Below, piece by piece: positions 50,951 through 61,292 of a stretch of 64,000 nucleotides of DNA. Position 1 is the first letter of the stretch, and every line of letters begins with the position of its first letter. The notes below the pieces were generated by a model. The model had not been told where the DNA came from. It did no database searches and saw nothing but the letters and a program-made list of their open reading frames with translations. A program made the position numbers and the translations under genes. The stretch covers positions 62,001-126,000 of the forward strand of contig JAFDVK010000003.1 of assembly GCA_018269005.1 (NCBI GenBank), read 5' to 3'. The DNA comes from Acidobacteriota bacterium (GTDB lineage: Bacteria > Acidobacteriota > Blastocatellia > Pyrinomonadales > Pyrinomonadaceae).

Positions 50951-52267
50951 ATGCGTGTAAGCCTAAATGTAGTCGCCGGCCCCCAACTCGGCCGAACTTT
51001 TTCTTTCGACCAGCACGATACATTTTTGATCGGCAGAGGCGAGGACGCGCATTTCTGCTTGCCTAGAGATCGTTTCTTTTCCCGCCATCACTGCATCCTT
51101 GAGATCGCGCCGCCGCAGGCATTTATTCGCGACCTTGGCTCGACGAACGGTACATTCGTGAATGGCCTTCGTGTAGAGACCGCCTATCTTAACAGCGGCG
51201 ATCGGATCCAGGGCGGCGAAACGGTGCTCGAGGTCGTTGTTTCTTCGGACGCTCCGGCGGTCACTCCGAGCGGCAACCTTCAATCGGCAGGTGCCACCGA
51301 ACCATCGCTCGTTACGGTAACTTGCTTGAATTGCAACATTCCGGCCAGCGTCGCGGCAAATACGCCGGCCACGGAAATGACGTACGTCTGCGACGAATGC
51401 CGCGAGAAACTCCGTGCAAACCCACAGCCGATACCGGGCTATCAGATGATCCGAGTTATCGGCCAGGGCGGCATGGGAAGCGTTATGCTTGCACGCTCAG
51501 AACGCGATGGTCGAGCTGTCGCGATCAAGACGCTTCTTCCGGAAGTCGCCGTGAGCGACCAATCTCTGAAAAGGTTTACGCGCGAGATCGAAGTTGCTTC
51601 GTCCCTAAAGCATCCGCACATTGTCGAATACGTCGAGCACGGAACGCACAACAACGTCGTCTATCTTGTTACCGAGTTCGTATCGGGAATGGATGCGGCG
51701 AAACTTGCGAAACACCGGAACGGCAAGCTCGATTGGCGTGAGGTCGTTCAGATAATCGAGCAGACCCTCTCAGCTCTCGATTACGCCCACTCCCTAGGAT
51801 TTGTTCATCGCGACATCAAGGAGCAGAACATTCTCGTTTCGGGAACTTCGCCGAATCTGATCGCAAAATTGACGGACTTCGGCCTCTCAAAGAGCTACAT
51901 GCAGACCGGAATGAGTGGAGTTACGATGGTCGGCGATGTTGCGGGTACGATCGCGTATATGCCGCCCGAGCAGGTTCGCGACTTCAAGGAAGTTCGTCCG
52001 CCTTCAGATATATATTCGGTCGGTATGACCGCCTACAGCCTTTTGACTGCGACACATCCGCTCGATATCGGGCCGAAGGCCGGCATCTCCGCGACGGTCA
52101 AAGCGATCTTTGACAAACCGATCATCCCGATCGAGCAACGCGTCCAGGGCGTGCCGCGAAAGGTTGCGGCGGTCATTGAAACTGCGCTCGCAAAACAGGT
52201 AGAACTTCGTTGGCGCACCGCGGGTGCAATGCGGGAAGCTCTCCTCGCCGCAGCCTCTGAAGGCTGA
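50951..52267 (+). CDS. FHA domain - zinc ribbon - Ser/Thr kinase fusion
   Basis: The 438-residue protein has an N-terminal FHA domain (about 5-97, FLIGRGEDAHF, SRHH at 44-47, DLGSTNGTF at 61-69). A zinc ribbon has Cys pairs at 125/128 and 147/150. A complete Hanks-type kinase (about 164-438) shows GQGGMGS (171-177), VAIK with Lys193, HRDIKEQNI (286-294) and DFGLS (309-313). No membrane helix is visible. The FHA domain probably docks phosphothreonine partners or the kinase's own autophosphorylated chain. FHA placed before the kinase is less usual than kinase-first fusions. Confidence 0.93.
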   Translation: MRVSLNVVAGPQLGRTFSFDQHDTFLIGRGEDAHFCLPRDRFFSRHHCILEIAPPQAFIRDLGSTNGTFVNGLRVETAYLNSGDRIQGGETVLEVVVSSDAPAVTPSGNLQSAGATEPSLVTVTCLNCNIPASVAANTPATEMTYVCDECREKLRANPQPIPGYQMIRVIGQGGMGSVMLARSERDGRAVAIKTLLPEVAVSDQSLKRFTREIEVASSLKHPHIVEYVEHGTHNNVVYLVTEFVSGMDAAKLAKHRNGKLDWREVVQIIEQTLSALDYAHSLGFVHRDIKEQNILVSGTSPNLIAKLTDFGLSKSYMQTGMSGVTMVGDVAGTIAYMPPEQVRDFKEVRPPSDIYSVGMTAYSLLTATHPLDIGPKAGISATVKAIFDKPIIPIEQRVQGVPRKVAAVIETALAKQVELRWRTAGAMREALLAAASEG

Positions 52268-52271
52268 TCTA

Positions 52272-53300
52272 CTAGACAGTAATCGTTACCTTTGAAAGCG
52301 ATCTCGGAGCGTCCGGGTCGAGGCCTTTTGCTGCCGATAGATAAGCTGCAAAGAGCTGTGCCGGAACGATGAAAGGGATCGGCGTCAGAAACTCATCGAT
52401 GTCGGCCTGGAGTTGAACAGACCGCGGCGAGGAAGTGGCCACGTCCGGGTCATTCGTGATAGAAAGGCAGTCAGCGTGCAGGTCCTTGAGTTTTGCGAGC
52501 AGCTCAAGGCTGCTTGCCTTCGTAACACCCGAAGGAGCGAACATGATCACCGGGAATCTGCGTTCGACGACCGCAAGCGGGCCGTGAAAGAAGTCGGCCG
52601 TCGAGAAACGCTCGGCCACTACATAGCATGTCTCCATCAGCTTAAGAGCCAACTCATATGAATTGCCGTAATTCACGCCGCGGCCAACCACGACGCAGTT
52701 CTCCATAAAGACATAGCGCTCGACAAGTTCGCGGATATTCGGTGTAAGTTCGTGTGCCTTGGCGACCAGTTCGGGGATTGACGCTATTCCGGGATCGGCT
52801 CCGCCCAATGCACGTGTCAGCAAATAGAAATGCAGCATCTGTCCGGAATAGGTCTTTGTTGCGGCAACTGACCTCTCACGGCCGGCGTGAATGAGCAAGG
52901 TCTCGTCTGCTAACTTCGCCATCGAAGATTCGGCCTCGTTCGTGATCGCAAGCGTCATTGCACCGGACGCTTTTGCAGATTCAAGGACGAGATTGATGTC
53001 GGCTCCTTCGCCGGATTGCGAAACGCCAACGACCAAACTTCGGCTCAGGTCGAGCTTTGCATTGTAGAGAGTGTAAACCGAAGGTGCTGCAAGCGAGACG
53101 GGAATACCCGTGCTCAATTCGATCAAATAGCGGCCGAAAAGGGCTGCGTTATCAGAGCTTCCGCGGGCAACGAGGACGATAAAGTCGAGATCCTTTCCGG
53201 CTAGCGTTCGCGTCAACGCTGCGTACTTTGGCTGTTCTTCGGTTAGTGTTTTCTCAAGAGCCGCGGGCTGTTCCGCGATCTCGGCTAGCATCAATGACAT
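52272..53300 (-). CDS. SIS domain sugar-phosphate isomerase/deaminase-like protein
   Basis: The 342-residue protein has two SIS domains like the isomerase half of GlmS, without the glutaminase half. Visible are EQPAALEKTL at the N-terminus, VLVARGSSDNAALFGRYL, the phosphate loop SQSGEGADIN, AVAATKTYSGQ-like RSVAATKTYSGQMLHFYL and DFFHGPLAVVE. It probably acts on an amino-sugar phosphate (NagB-II/AgaS type). The specific substrate cannot be read from the sequence. It converges with the FHA-kinase gene, with only 4 bases between them. Confidence 0.85.
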   Translation of the reverse strand: MSLMLAEIAEQPAALEKTLTEEQPKYAALTRTLAGKDLDFIVLVARGSSDNAALFGRYLIELSTGIPVSLAAPSVYTLYNAKLDLSRSLVVGVSQSGEGADINLVLESAKASGAMTLAITNEAESSMAKLADETLLIHAGRERSVAATKTYSGQMLHFYLLTRALGGADPGIASIPELVAKAHELTPNIRELVERYVFMENCVVVGRGVNYGNSYELALKLMETCYVVAERFSTADFFHGPLAVVERRFPVIMFAPSGVTKASSLELLAKLKDLHADCLSITNDPDVATSSPRSVQLQADIDEFLTPIPFIVPAQLFAAYLSAAKGLDPDAPRSLSKVTITV

Positions 53301-53369
53301 TGGTTTCGGTCTATCCCTTAAGATTTAATTGTAGTGGGTTGGAGAACGAAAGGGAACTGATATAGGGCT

Positions 53370-54257
53370 CTATTCCGTATCGTCGTGAATCGGCGATTCA
53401 AGCAGGTCGCTTCGATAATTCATTTCGGAAAGGACGACGTTGATGATCCCGCCGATCATAATGCTCATCGCGGTGAAATAGAGCCAAAGCATCGTAACGA
53501 CCACTGCGCCAAGCGAACCATAGGTACGATCGTAGCTGTTGAAATACTGTAAGTAGAGACGAAACGCACCCGTGAGCACGATCCAGGACAAGATCGCGAC
53601 GACGCTGCCGGCAGTCAGCCAAACCCATTTTCGCGGACGAAAGGCAGGGAGAAGGTTGTAGATCAGCTCGCACGCAATGAGGAGGATCGCGAGGATCGTG
53701 AACCATTGTATCGACCAAGCGAACCAATATGAGAGGCCGCCATCGCTCGAGACATCAAAGAAAGATGCCGTCGCCTTTCCGCCGTAGAAGACGACAAGAA
53801 GGATCGAGCCGACAAGAAGGACCATCACAAGAATAACGAGTACGGATTGAAGCTTCGTATGCCACCAAGTGCGATCTTCCTTCAACCCGTAAACCGCATT
53901 TAACGCATTTCGAATGCCATCAACACCCGCGGATGCGGCCCAGAGAGCCGCGGCGAGGCCGAGTACGAGCTTGGTGCTTGAACTATTCCTGACGATCTCA
54001 AGAACGGTGGTCGAGACGAGCGAAAAAACGACCGGCGGCATCAGCCTATGCAAATACGCAAAAAGCTCTTCGCGAAGCGCGTCGGTCGTCCCGATGATCA
54101 GTCCGAACAGGCTTACAAGAAAGAAGAGCAGCGGAAAGAGTGCGAAAGTGAAGAAGAATGCGATCTGTGCCGACCGGTCAAAGATATCCGTTTCGAGGAC
54201 GTGGCGCCAGAGTTTCGAGAAGAAGAGCTTCCAATCGAGTTCCCTAAAACCAGCCAT
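53370..54257 (-). CDS. YihY/BrkB family membrane protein
   Basis: The 295-residue protein has about six membrane helices and the family landmarks: SAQIAFFFTFALFPLLFFL near residue 30, AASAGVDGIRNALNAVYGL (about 105-125), and GSLGAVVVTMLWLYFTAMSIM near 245-265. Despite an old label as ribonuclease BN, these proteins are now regarded as membrane proteins of unknown transport function. It begins 3 bases after the alr stop codon and is probably co-transcribed with it. Confidence 0.9.
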   Translation of the reverse strand: MAGFRELDWKLFFSKLWRHVLETDIFDRSAQIAFFFTFALFPLLFFLVSLFGLIIGTTDALREELFAYLHRLMPPVVFSLVSTTVLEIVRNSSSTKLVLGLAAALWAASAGVDGIRNALNAVYGLKEDRTWWHTKLQSVLVILVMVLLVGSILLVVFYGGKATASFFDVSSDGGLSYWFAWSIQWFTILAILLIACELIYNLLPAFRPRKWVWLTAGSVVAILSWIVLTGAFRLYLQYFNSYDRTYGSLGAVVVTMLWLYFTAMSIMIGGIINVVLSEMNYRSDLLESPIHDDTE

Positions 54258-54260
54258 AGT

Positions 54261-55391
54261 CTATCCTTGTTTGAACACCCGCGGCACACGGCGACCGAAA
54301 CCGCACGTGATCTCGTATGAGATCGTGCCGGTTTCCCGAGCAATGTCCGCAGCGGATATCCATTCGCTGCCATCGCCCCCAATGATCGTCACCTTGGTTC
54401 CGACCTCAACATTCGGAATATCAGTCACGTCGAGGATCGTCCAGTCCATAGAGACGCGGCCAACGACCGGTGCCGATCGTCCACGAACCATCATTTGACC
54501 TTTGTTCGACAATGTCCTCGGATAACCGTCTGCATACCCGATGGGAACGGTCGCGATCAGGGAGTCGCGTTGGGCGATGAACGTGCGGCCATATCCGAGA
54601 GAATCGCCGGCGGACACATGCTTTAGATATCCGACCTCTGATGTCAGCGACATTACGGGCTTCAAATCGGGAAGTGGTACATCCGGCAGGATGTCGCTGC
54701 CAAGCCCGTAAAGAATTCCGCCAAGACGTACCAAACCTGAACGCGACCTAGGAAATGCAACTGAGGCAGGAGAGTTCGCAAGGTCAAGGATCGGAGGGCG
54801 AATACCGGCATTTGCAAAGACTTCGACGACGGCGCCGAATCGATCCATCTGATAGTTCGTGTAGTCGCTTTGCGTCAGATCATCTGCTGAGGCGAAGTGC
54901 GTCATCAAGGCTTCGACTTCGATGTTTGCGAGTCTTGCTAGAGCGTCCGCAAATTGCCCCGCATCAGCAAAAGGAACACCAACGCGCCCCATTCCGGTAT
55001 CGATCTTCACGTGTATCTTCGCGGACCTTCCCTTTGAAGCGTAAAGAGAGTCGAGCGCCGTGGCGGATTCGATACTGAATATCGCAGGTATAAGATTGTG
55101 CCGGAAAATCAGTTCCGATTGATCGGGCCAGATACCGCCAAGGATGAGAATATCTCCGTCGATGCCCGCTTCTCTGAGTTCGACGGCTTCCTCGACGATC
55201 GCGACCGCAAGCCGCTTGACACCTTCAGACTTAAGGCGTTTGGAACACTCGACAGCGCCGTGGCCGTATGCGTCCGCTTTCACGACCGCCATGATCTCGG
55301 TGTCGCGGCCGATAAAGTCCCCAGCCGATCGTAGATTGAAGGCGAGGGCGTCCAGATCTATCGTCGCCGCGGTTGGCCGTTTCAAATGCAT
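54261..55391 (-). CDS. alr: alanine racemase
   Basis: The enzyme makes D-alanine for peptidoglycan. The 376-residue protein has the pyridoxal phosphate Lys in AVVKADAYGHGA (about 35-46), the phosphate-binding region near RLGGILYGL, the second catalytic Tyr in SLGYGRTF and IGYADGYPR. Length is normal and it is a single-domain Alr, not fused to MurF. It lies directly before the YihY gene. Confidence 0.96.
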   Translation of the reverse strand: MHLKRPTAATIDLDALAFNLRSAGDFIGRDTEIMAVVKADAYGHGAVECSKRLKSEGVKRLAVAIVEEAVELREAGIDGDILILGGIWPDQSELIFRHNLIPAIFSIESATALDSLYASKGRSAKIHVKIDTGMGRVGVPFADAGQFADALARLANIEVEALMTHFASADDLTQSDYTNYQMDRFGAVVEVFANAGIRPPILDLANSPASVAFPRSRSGLVRLGGILYGLGSDILPDVPLPDLKPVMSLTSEVGYLKHVSAGDSLGYGRTFIAQRDSLIATVPIGYADGYPRTLSNKGQMMVRGRSAPVVGRVSMDWTILDVTDIPNVEVGTKVTIIGGDGSEWISAADIARETGTISYEITCGFGRRVPRVFKQG

Positions 55392-55469
55392 TTGGATCAG
55401 AAGTTTGTGTTAAAGTGCAGCCTAATAAATGCTCAGTAAAAAGATCGAATTTACGAAAGATCTAGCTAA

Positions 55470-57053
55470 CTACAATGGGATATTTCCATGCTTTTTGGGC
55501 GGATTTGTATCGCGTTTGTTGCGAAGAAGTTCGAGGGCTCGAATAAGCTTCGGACGCGTCAGCCGAGGCTCTATGATCTCGTCGATGAATCCGCGTTCTG
55601 CCGCGACATAGGGATTCGCGAACTTTTCGTCAAATTCAGCAACCTTCGCTTTTCGATATGCCTCGTCATGCTCGGAAATATCACGCTTAAAAAGCACGCC
55701 GACGGCTCCCTCAGAACCCATGACCGCGATCTCCGCAGTCGGATAAGCAAAATTCACGTCGGTTCTTATGTGCTTGGACGCCATCACGCAATACGCCCCG
55801 CCATAGGCCTTCCGGGTTATGACCGTTATCTTCGGAACCGTCGCTTCGGCATACGCAAATAGAAGCTTGGCACCGTGTCGAATTATGCCGTAGTGTTCCT
55901 GATTCACACCGGGGAGAAAGCCGGGAACGTCCTCGAAAGTGATGATCGGTACGTTGAAGCAATCGCAAGATCGAACGAAGCGAGCCGCCTTTACCGATGC
56001 ATCGATGTCGAGAACGCCGGCAAGGAACGCCGGCTGGTTTGCCACGATCCCGACAGATCGGCCGCCGAGCCTTGCAAATCCGACCACGATATTCTGAGCA
56101 AAATGTTCTTGGACCTCGAAAAAGTAATTGTCATCAACAACGCTGCTGACGATCTCGCGGATGTCATACGGCTGATCTGCAGATTCGGGGACAACTGTAT
56201 TCAGCGCGTCATCCGAACGATCTGCGGGATCGTCCGTTGCAACGAACGGCGGATCGTCCATATTGTTCGACGGCAAGAACGAAAGCAGTTCGCGGGTCAA
56301 ACGCAAAGCGTGTTCATCTGAGTCAGCGGCAAAATGCGCAACGCCGGAGCGGGTGTTGTGCGTCATCGCACCGCCGAGTTCATCCTTCGTAACATCTTCG
56401 TGCGTAACGGTCTTAATAACGTCCGGGCCGGTGATGAACATGTACGACGTATCTTTGACCATCACGTTAAAATCCGTGATAGCGGGCGAATACACTGCGC
56501 CGCCCGCGCAAGGGCCGAGAATGCAGCTTATCTGCGGCACGACACCGCTTGCCAACGTATTTCTAAGAAATATATCCGCATAGCCGCCAAGACTGACGAC
56601 GCCTTCTTGAATGCGAGCGCCTCCCGAATCGTTGAGGCCGATCACCGGAGCTCCAACCTTCATCGCAAGATCCATCACTTTGCAGATCTTTTGCGCATGC
56701 GTTTCGGACAGAGAGCCGCCAAATACGGTGAAATCCTGAGCAAAGACAAATACCTCGCGGCCATCTACAAGCCCGTGGCCGGTGACGACACCGTCTCCCA
56801 AAAATCTTTGCTTATCGAGTCCAAAATCGGTTGAGCGATGAACTACGAATTTGTCGAACTCTTCAAAAGTGCCATCATCGAGGAAAAAGTCAATGCGTTC
56901 GCGAGCGGTCATCTTGCCGCTTTTTCGCTGTTTTTCGAGGCGTTCGACACCGCCGCCTTCTTCTGCAAGTGCTGAACGTTCTTTCAGAAGTTCAAGTTTT
57001 GATTTGTGACCGGTCTCCGGCTGCATAGCGATAAGTTTAGCCGTTTTACGCAT
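55470..57053 (-). CDS. acyl-CoA carboxylase beta (carboxyltransferase) subunit
   Basis: The 527-residue protein is the carboxyltransferase of a biotin-dependent propionyl-CoA/acetyl-CoA carboxylase. It shows [51 protein letters not shown] (first oxyanion hole), [23 protein letters not shown] and [16 protein letters not shown]. The two crotonase-like halves are complete. The biotin-carboxylase and carrier subunits are not nearby. The start is uncertain: ATG 57053 has a weak AGG upstream and ATG 57026 is the alternative; longer frames to 57305 run into the divergent methyltransferase gene. Confidence 0.92.
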   Translation of the reverse strand: MRKTAKLIAMQPETGHKSKLELLKERSALAEEGGGVERLEKQRKSGKMTARERIDFFLDDGTFEEFDKFVVHRSTDFGLDKQRFLGDGVVTGHGLVDGREVFVFAQDFTVFGGSLSETHAQKICKVMDLAMKVGAPVIGLNDSGGARIQEGVVSLGGYADIFLRNTLASGVVPQISCILGPCAGGAVYSPAITDFNVMVKDTSYMFITGPDVIKTVTHEDVTKDELGGAMTHNTRSGVAHFAADSDEHALRLTRELLSFLPSNNMDDPPFVATDDPADRSDDALNTVVPESADQPYDIREIVSSVVDDNYFFEVQEHFAQNIVVGFARLGGRSVGIVANQPAFLAGVLDIDASVKAARFVRSCDCFNVPIITFEDVPGFLPGVNQEHYGIIRHGAKLLFAYAEATVPKITVITRKAYGGAYCVMASKHIRTDVNFAYPTAEIAVMGSEGAVGVLFKRDISEHDEAYRKAKVAEFDEKFANPYVAAERGFIDEIIEPRLTRPKLIRALELLRNKRDTNPPKKHGNIPL

Positions 57054-57084
57054 CAATTCAAACCTGCTAAAAATTAATGTATAG

Positions 57085-57891
57085 ATGAAACAGTACGACC
57101 TGATCTCAAGCAAAGACAACGCACGCCTTAAGGCCGCTCGGCAGATTCGGGACGGCAGGGAAAGGTCGGCTATTTTTATTGAAGGGTTCAGGCTCGCGGA
57201 CGAAGCCCTGCGGTCAGATATCACGATCCGTGAATGTTTTGTCACCGAGGCGTTTTGCAACGGGCCGAAGGAGAGCGAGATGCTGGCGACGCTTAAGGCC
57301 CGCAAGGTAAGTATCTCACCTTGCTCGGAGGCTGCGTTTCGATCGATCGCTGATACTGCAAACCCGCAGGGGATCGTTTTGATCGCCGATCGGCCGTCAA
57401 ATATCGAGTTTGCACAGGTATTAGCTTCGAATGGACCGCTGTTGATCGTTTACTGCTTTGAGATCAACGATCCGGCAAATCTGGGAGCTCTAATGCGCAC
57501 GGCCGGGGCCGCAGGAGCCTCGTGTCTCGTTCTGTCGCCAAGGTCTGCCGATCCGTTTTCGCCAAAAGCGCTACGGGCTTCTATGGGAGCGGCATTCCGA
57601 CTTCCAACAGCTAAAAATATCGAAATTGAGGTGCTCGCGAAACTCGCCGCAGAGAAGAAGATCCAGATGATCGGTACCGCCGCAGAAGCCGGAGACCTTG
57701 TGTACGAAATCGACCTGCGGCGGCCGACGATCATCGTTCTTGGCGGTGAGGCTAACGGACTTCCGCCGGAAGTCCTCGCTGTGTGCAGCAAGGTGGTGAG
57801 AATACCGATGGAGCGCGCCGCGGAGAGCCTGAATCTTGCGGTCTCCGGCGGAATCATCATTTACGAGGCCGTAAGGCAGCGGCTCGCCTAG
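57085..57891 (+). CDS. TrmH/SpoU family RNA 2'-O-methyltransferase
   Basis: The 268-residue protein has an N-terminal RNA-binding substrate domain ([12 protein letters not shown], 30-41) and the knotted SPOUT domain with the three motifs: [17 protein letters not shown] (motif 1), [12 protein letters not shown] (motif 2) and [22 protein letters not shown] (motif 3). It should methylate a ribose in rRNA or tRNA using S-adenosylmethionine; the target is not evident. Its stop overlaps the stop of the converging PP2C gene by 4 bases. Confidence 0.92.
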   Translation: MKQYDLISSKDNARLKAARQIRDGRERSAIFIEGFRLADEALRSDITIRECFVTEAFCNGPKESEMLATLKARKVSISPCSEAAFRSIADTANPQGIVLIADRPSNIEFAQVLASNGPLLIVYCFEINDPANLGALMRTAGAAGASCLVLSPRSADPFSPKALRASMGAAFRLPTAKNIEIEVLAKLAAEKKIQMIGTAAEAGDLVYEIDLRRPTIIVLGGEANGLPPEVLAVCSKVVRIPMERAAESLNLAVSGGIIIYEAVRQRLA

Positions 57892-59492
57892 CGTGATGTG
57901 TTTGCCGCCTCCGCGTTCTTTGGCATTTTCGCGGCCTCGATCTCTCGCTTAAAAGCCGCGGACGCATCAGGATCGGCGAGGACAGCTTCGGCAAGAATGA
58001 TATCGTCCCGCATTACTCCGGTATTCGACTCATCGCTTGAATCCATCAACTTTTTTGCTTCGGTGAACGAGGCTTTTGCTTTCTGAAAATCGCCAAGGAG
58101 CAGATAAGCCCTGCCCAGAAGGTAATGGTCTGCGGCGTCCTGCGGAGCCGGCTGCCTCTGAATGTAAAGAGCTGGGTCTTTATCGACATTTCGCCGATTC
58201 TCCTCAAAAGCGGTGAATGCGATATTGCCTGACCGCATCTCGGAGATATTCGGGAGTGCGGGCTCTTCGATAGGCTTTTCAGCAAACCCGAAGTGGTAAA
58301 CTCCGAGGCCGATGGCGGTTCCCAAAATGAGTGCTCCCAGTGCGGCGATCAGCGTACGGCGACCGCCGGAGCGTTCGGCCGGAGATTCTTCTAAGACCTG
58401 TGCCAGTCTTTCACGATCGGCCTCTCGTGCAGTTACGTAATCGCGGGTAAAATCGGTCGCTCGCCGCTCCTCGGTTATTGGCGGAGCAGGTTCTTCGGCC
58501 TGTACCGGCAGCGGCAGCGGTTCGGAAGCCACCGGAGCAGAGCCTTCAGCAGCGGGCACTGCATCTACAGAAGCCGGCTCGATCAGTTCGGCCAATACGA
58601 CCGGCTCAGGCGAAGGTTCCGCAGCTTGGATCTCATCCATCTGTTCCGGCGCCGGTTCGGCAGGAAGCCGTACCGATGCAACGGTGTCGAATTCGGCGGG
58701 GTCATCTTCGACGACCGGCGGTTCAAGTTCTTGATGGACCGAGTGCGGCTCGACTCCGTCATATTTGATGATGACTGCTGTCAGATTGTCTTCTGCTCCG
58801 CGTTGGTAGCACGTTTCTTTGATGATCCTGCACATCTCGTTAGGATCATTACCGCTCAGGATCTGAGCGAGTTCCTTGTCTGGAATGTGCCGCGTGACGC
58901 CGTCAGAGCACAATAGGTAAGTGCAGTCGCGTGAAACGAGCTTTGTTTTCAGATCGAGTTTGACCGAGGGTTCTGCGCCAAGTGCGCGATTTATTACGTT
59001 CTTTGCCGGATGATTCTCGGCCTGTTCTTCCGTCATCCGTCCGGCACGCACTTCGTCTGCAACGACAGAGTGATCCTCGGTCTCACGATGGAGCGTGCCG
59101 TCGCGATCGAGTCGATAGAGACGGGAGTCGCCTGCATGGCCGATCGTCGCGATGTTTCCGTCAAGATGCAGAGCGACGACCGTCGTTGCCATCTGCGCAA
59201 GCTGGGAAAGCTCGGTGGACATTTGATAGATCGCCGCATTTGCCTGATCGAGGGCAAGCTCCATCACCTGTTCCGCGTCGGATCCGGGCAGGGCATTGTT
59301 GAATGCCTCACCGAGGATCTCCATCGCCATCTGCGAAGCGACCTCGCCCGCTTGGGCTCCGCCGACACCGTCGGCCACGGCAAAAATCCCGAAAGTCGGA
59401 TTCGAGAGGTACGAGTCTTCGTTCTGCGGCCGCTTTTCGCTGAGGCCCCGATCGCTTACCGCTGCCGACGTGATTTGAAATCCTTGAGTCAT
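57888..59492 (-). CDS. PP2C-type Ser/Thr phosphatase with membrane anchor and C-terminal TPR-like region
   Basis: The 534-residue protein has an N-terminal PP2C domain (about 1-245) with metal-binding residues in QNEDSYL, AVADGVGGAQAGE, GHAGDSRLYRL, EDHSVV and CSDGVTRHI. A Pro/Glu/Ala-rich linker (about 250-380) leads to one membrane helix (about 392-415, LIAALGALILGTAIGLGVYHF) and an outer helical TPR-like segment (YLLGRAYLLLGDFQKAKASF). It should reverse the kinases' phosphorylation. It is the last gene of the fhaA-pbpA-rodA-PP2C operon, 17 bases after rodA. Confidence 0.93.
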   Translation of the reverse strand: MTQGFQITSAAVSDRGLSEKRPQNEDSYLSNPTFGIFAVADGVGGAQAGEVASQMAMEILGEAFNNALPGSDAEQVMELALDQANAAIYQMSTELSQLAQMATTVVALHLDGNIATIGHAGDSRLYRLDRDGTLHRETEDHSVVADEVRAGRMTEEQAENHPAKNVINRALGAEPSVKLDLKTKLVSRDCTYLLCSDGVTRHIPDKELAQILSGNDPNEMCRIIKETCYQRGAEDNLTAVIIKYDGVEPHSVHQELEPPVVEDDPAEFDTVASVRLPAEPAPEQMDEIQAAEPSPEPVVLAELIEPASVDAVPAAEGSAPVASEPLPLPVQAEEPAPPITEERRATDFTRDYVTAREADRERLAQVLEESPAERSGGRRTLIAALGALILGTAIGLGVYHFGFAEKPIEEPALPNISEMRSGNIAFTAFEENRRNVDKDPALYIQRQPAPQDAADHYLLGRAYLLLGDFQKAKASFTEAKKLMDSSDESNTGVMRDDIILAEAVLADPDASAAFKREIEAAKMPKNAEAANTSR

Positions 59493-59509
59493 CGTTTAGA
59501 AGTTTGCTT

Positions 59510-61288
59510 TTAGACGGCGTTGTCCGAAACTGCCGGTTCGGCCTTTAGTGTATCGCGTAAACGATCCATTGCGTTGCGGTGTGAAAATGCCATCAGCATA
59601 CCGAGCATTGCGAAGCTCGTTACAAGGCTGAATCCACCATGGCTGACAAAGGGAAGCGTGATACCGGTCATCGGCAGCGCGCGGGTAATTCCACCAATGT
59701 TCACAAGCGCCTGAAAGCCGATGAATGCGGCCAGGCCGATCGAGCAAAGCTTGCTGAACATATCTCTCGAATCTCTCGCGATCTGCACACCTGCCATTAC
59801 GAACAAAATTAGGGCAAAGGTTACCAACAATCCTCCCGAAAGTCCAAGTTCTTCGCCGATCGCCGCGTAAATATAATCGGAGTCCGAAACCGGGATCAGT
59901 TCGGGATAGCCGAGGCCGAAACCGCGTCCCGTGACGCCGCCGGACGCGATCCCGAAGGTTGCCTGTGCAGGTTGGAACGCAAGCATATCGAACCAAGCAT
60001 CCGTGTTGATCGATCGTTGGAGAGCCGGATCGTCCTCCAGCATTCCGGGCAATTTCGGGTTGTTCTTTACGAGTTCAGCATAGTATCGGTCGTAGTCGTC
60101 CTTCCACCAATCGGTGTCGGGCGAAGGCGGATCAAAACCGTCCAGCCAGAGATGAAAACGCTGCTGTATGCGGTCCGGCAGAACGGAGCGAACCGGTGCG
60201 GCAACAGTTGGCAGGAGCGGCACCTTTGCCTGAGTCGCAGGCGGCAATGCGCCGACGATCAAAATGCTGACGGCGAGAAGAACGCTGCCGACAAGCACGA
60301 AACGCTGCGAAAAACGCCTGACCGCGATCAGATAGAGCGTTGCGTAAACCGCACTAAACACCATCATCTGCCCGAAATCCTTTAGTACGAAGAACGGCAG
60401 AAATGGCACGACGGCCATGAAGACGAGCGGCAGGACGTCTTTAGCTCGCGGTAATCCCCAATACGTTCGTGCGAGATTGCGGTAAAGTACTGAGAGGATC
60501 GCGGCAAACCCTATCAAGAATGGAACCTTTGCCGGCTCCCACGGCGTCATATTACCAAGAAATTTCCCGGCACTTGAGGTCAATGCCGCAAAGAACAGCG
60601 GTATCAGAGTGAGCAGGACGATCACTACGCCGTTCTCCTGAAGAAGGCTCTGGACGTCATCTCTCCGAACCAGGAAGAACACGATCAGAAAAGAGATGAT
60701 CGCGAACAACGGGATCCAGGTGTTCGACGAAAGGATCGTGCCCGATAGCGATTCTTTTACGGGCCGCGGCGTTTCTTGTGAGAGATCGACGGGATGCGGG
60801 TCAGAAGCCGGAAGCCCGACCATTTGCTTCTTTTCGGCCGAGTAATTCTCCGTCACGTAATGCATCTGCGCGGTACGGATCTTCGCGGCACGTTCGCTTG
60901 CGATGGCAGCGAACTTCGCATCGAGCAATGCACGCGACTTTTCGCGGTCTGACATTTCCGAGTTCTCGATCTTTGCGCGAACGCTCGCATCGATGTCGGC
61001 AACATATTCTCGATCCGAAAAAAGCCGATATTGAACTGTCAATCCGATCGAGAAGAGGATCACGCACGCAGTGTAAGGAATCCACGATCCGCGATAAGAG
61101 AGTAGCTTTCGAAGCACTATCGGCAAAAGCGCGAGCAGCAGGATAAGGCCGACGTTGCGGTAGGCGACGAGCGAACTCGTCTCATAACCGCGTATCAGAG
61201 CGGAATAAGCGATGGCATAGTGAGCGATCGCCGTCATAAAGACAACGATCAGAAGAGCACAGACGTGGGTAAATGTTCTGTTTGACAC
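59510..61288 (-). CDS. rodA: FtsW/RodA family peptidoglycan polymerase
   Basis: The 592-residue membrane protein makes glycan strands from lipid II. Ten or more helices are visible, and the family blocks WFDMLAFQPAQATFGIASGG, GFGLGYPELIPVSDSDYIYAAIGEELGL and FQALVNIGGITRALPMTGITLPFVSHGG are intact. It is about 200 residues longer than usual because of an extra-cytoplasmic insert (about 85-180) and a longer middle loop. The GTG start at 61288 follows the pbpA stop by 4 bases. With the adjacent transpeptidase it forms the standard SEDS-PBP pair. Confidence 0.93.
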   Translation of the reverse strand: MSNRTFTHVCALLIVVFMTAIAHYAIAYSALIRGYETSSLVAYRNVGLILLLALLPIVLRKLLSYRGSWIPYTACVILFSIGLTVQYRLFSDREYVADIDASVRAKIENSEMSDREKSRALLDAKFAAIASERAAKIRTAQMHYVTENYSAEKKQMVGLPASDPHPVDLSQETPRPVKESLSGTILSSNTWIPLFAIISFLIVFFLVRRDDVQSLLQENGVVIVLLTLIPLFFAALTSSAGKFLGNMTPWEPAKVPFLIGFAAILSVLYRNLARTYWGLPRAKDVLPLVFMAVVPFLPFFVLKDFGQMMVFSAVYATLYLIAVRRFSQRFVLVGSVLLAVSILIVGALPPATQAKVPLLPTVAAPVRSVLPDRIQQRFHLWLDGFDPPSPDTDWWKDDYDRYYAELVKNNPKLPGMLEDDPALQRSINTDAWFDMLAFQPAQATFGIASGGVTGRGFGLGYPELIPVSDSDYIYAAIGEELGLSGGLLVTFALILFVMAGVQIARDSRDMFSKLCSIGLAAFIGFQALVNIGGITRALPMTGITLPFVSHGGFSLVTSFAMLGMLMAFSHRNAMDRLRDTLKAEPAVSDNAV

Positions 61289-61292
61289 TATA

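Noticed and set aside
57054..57305. In-frame extension of the carboxylase beta subunit to 57305
   Set aside because: The extra residues lie antisense to the methyltransferase gene and are absent from the family.
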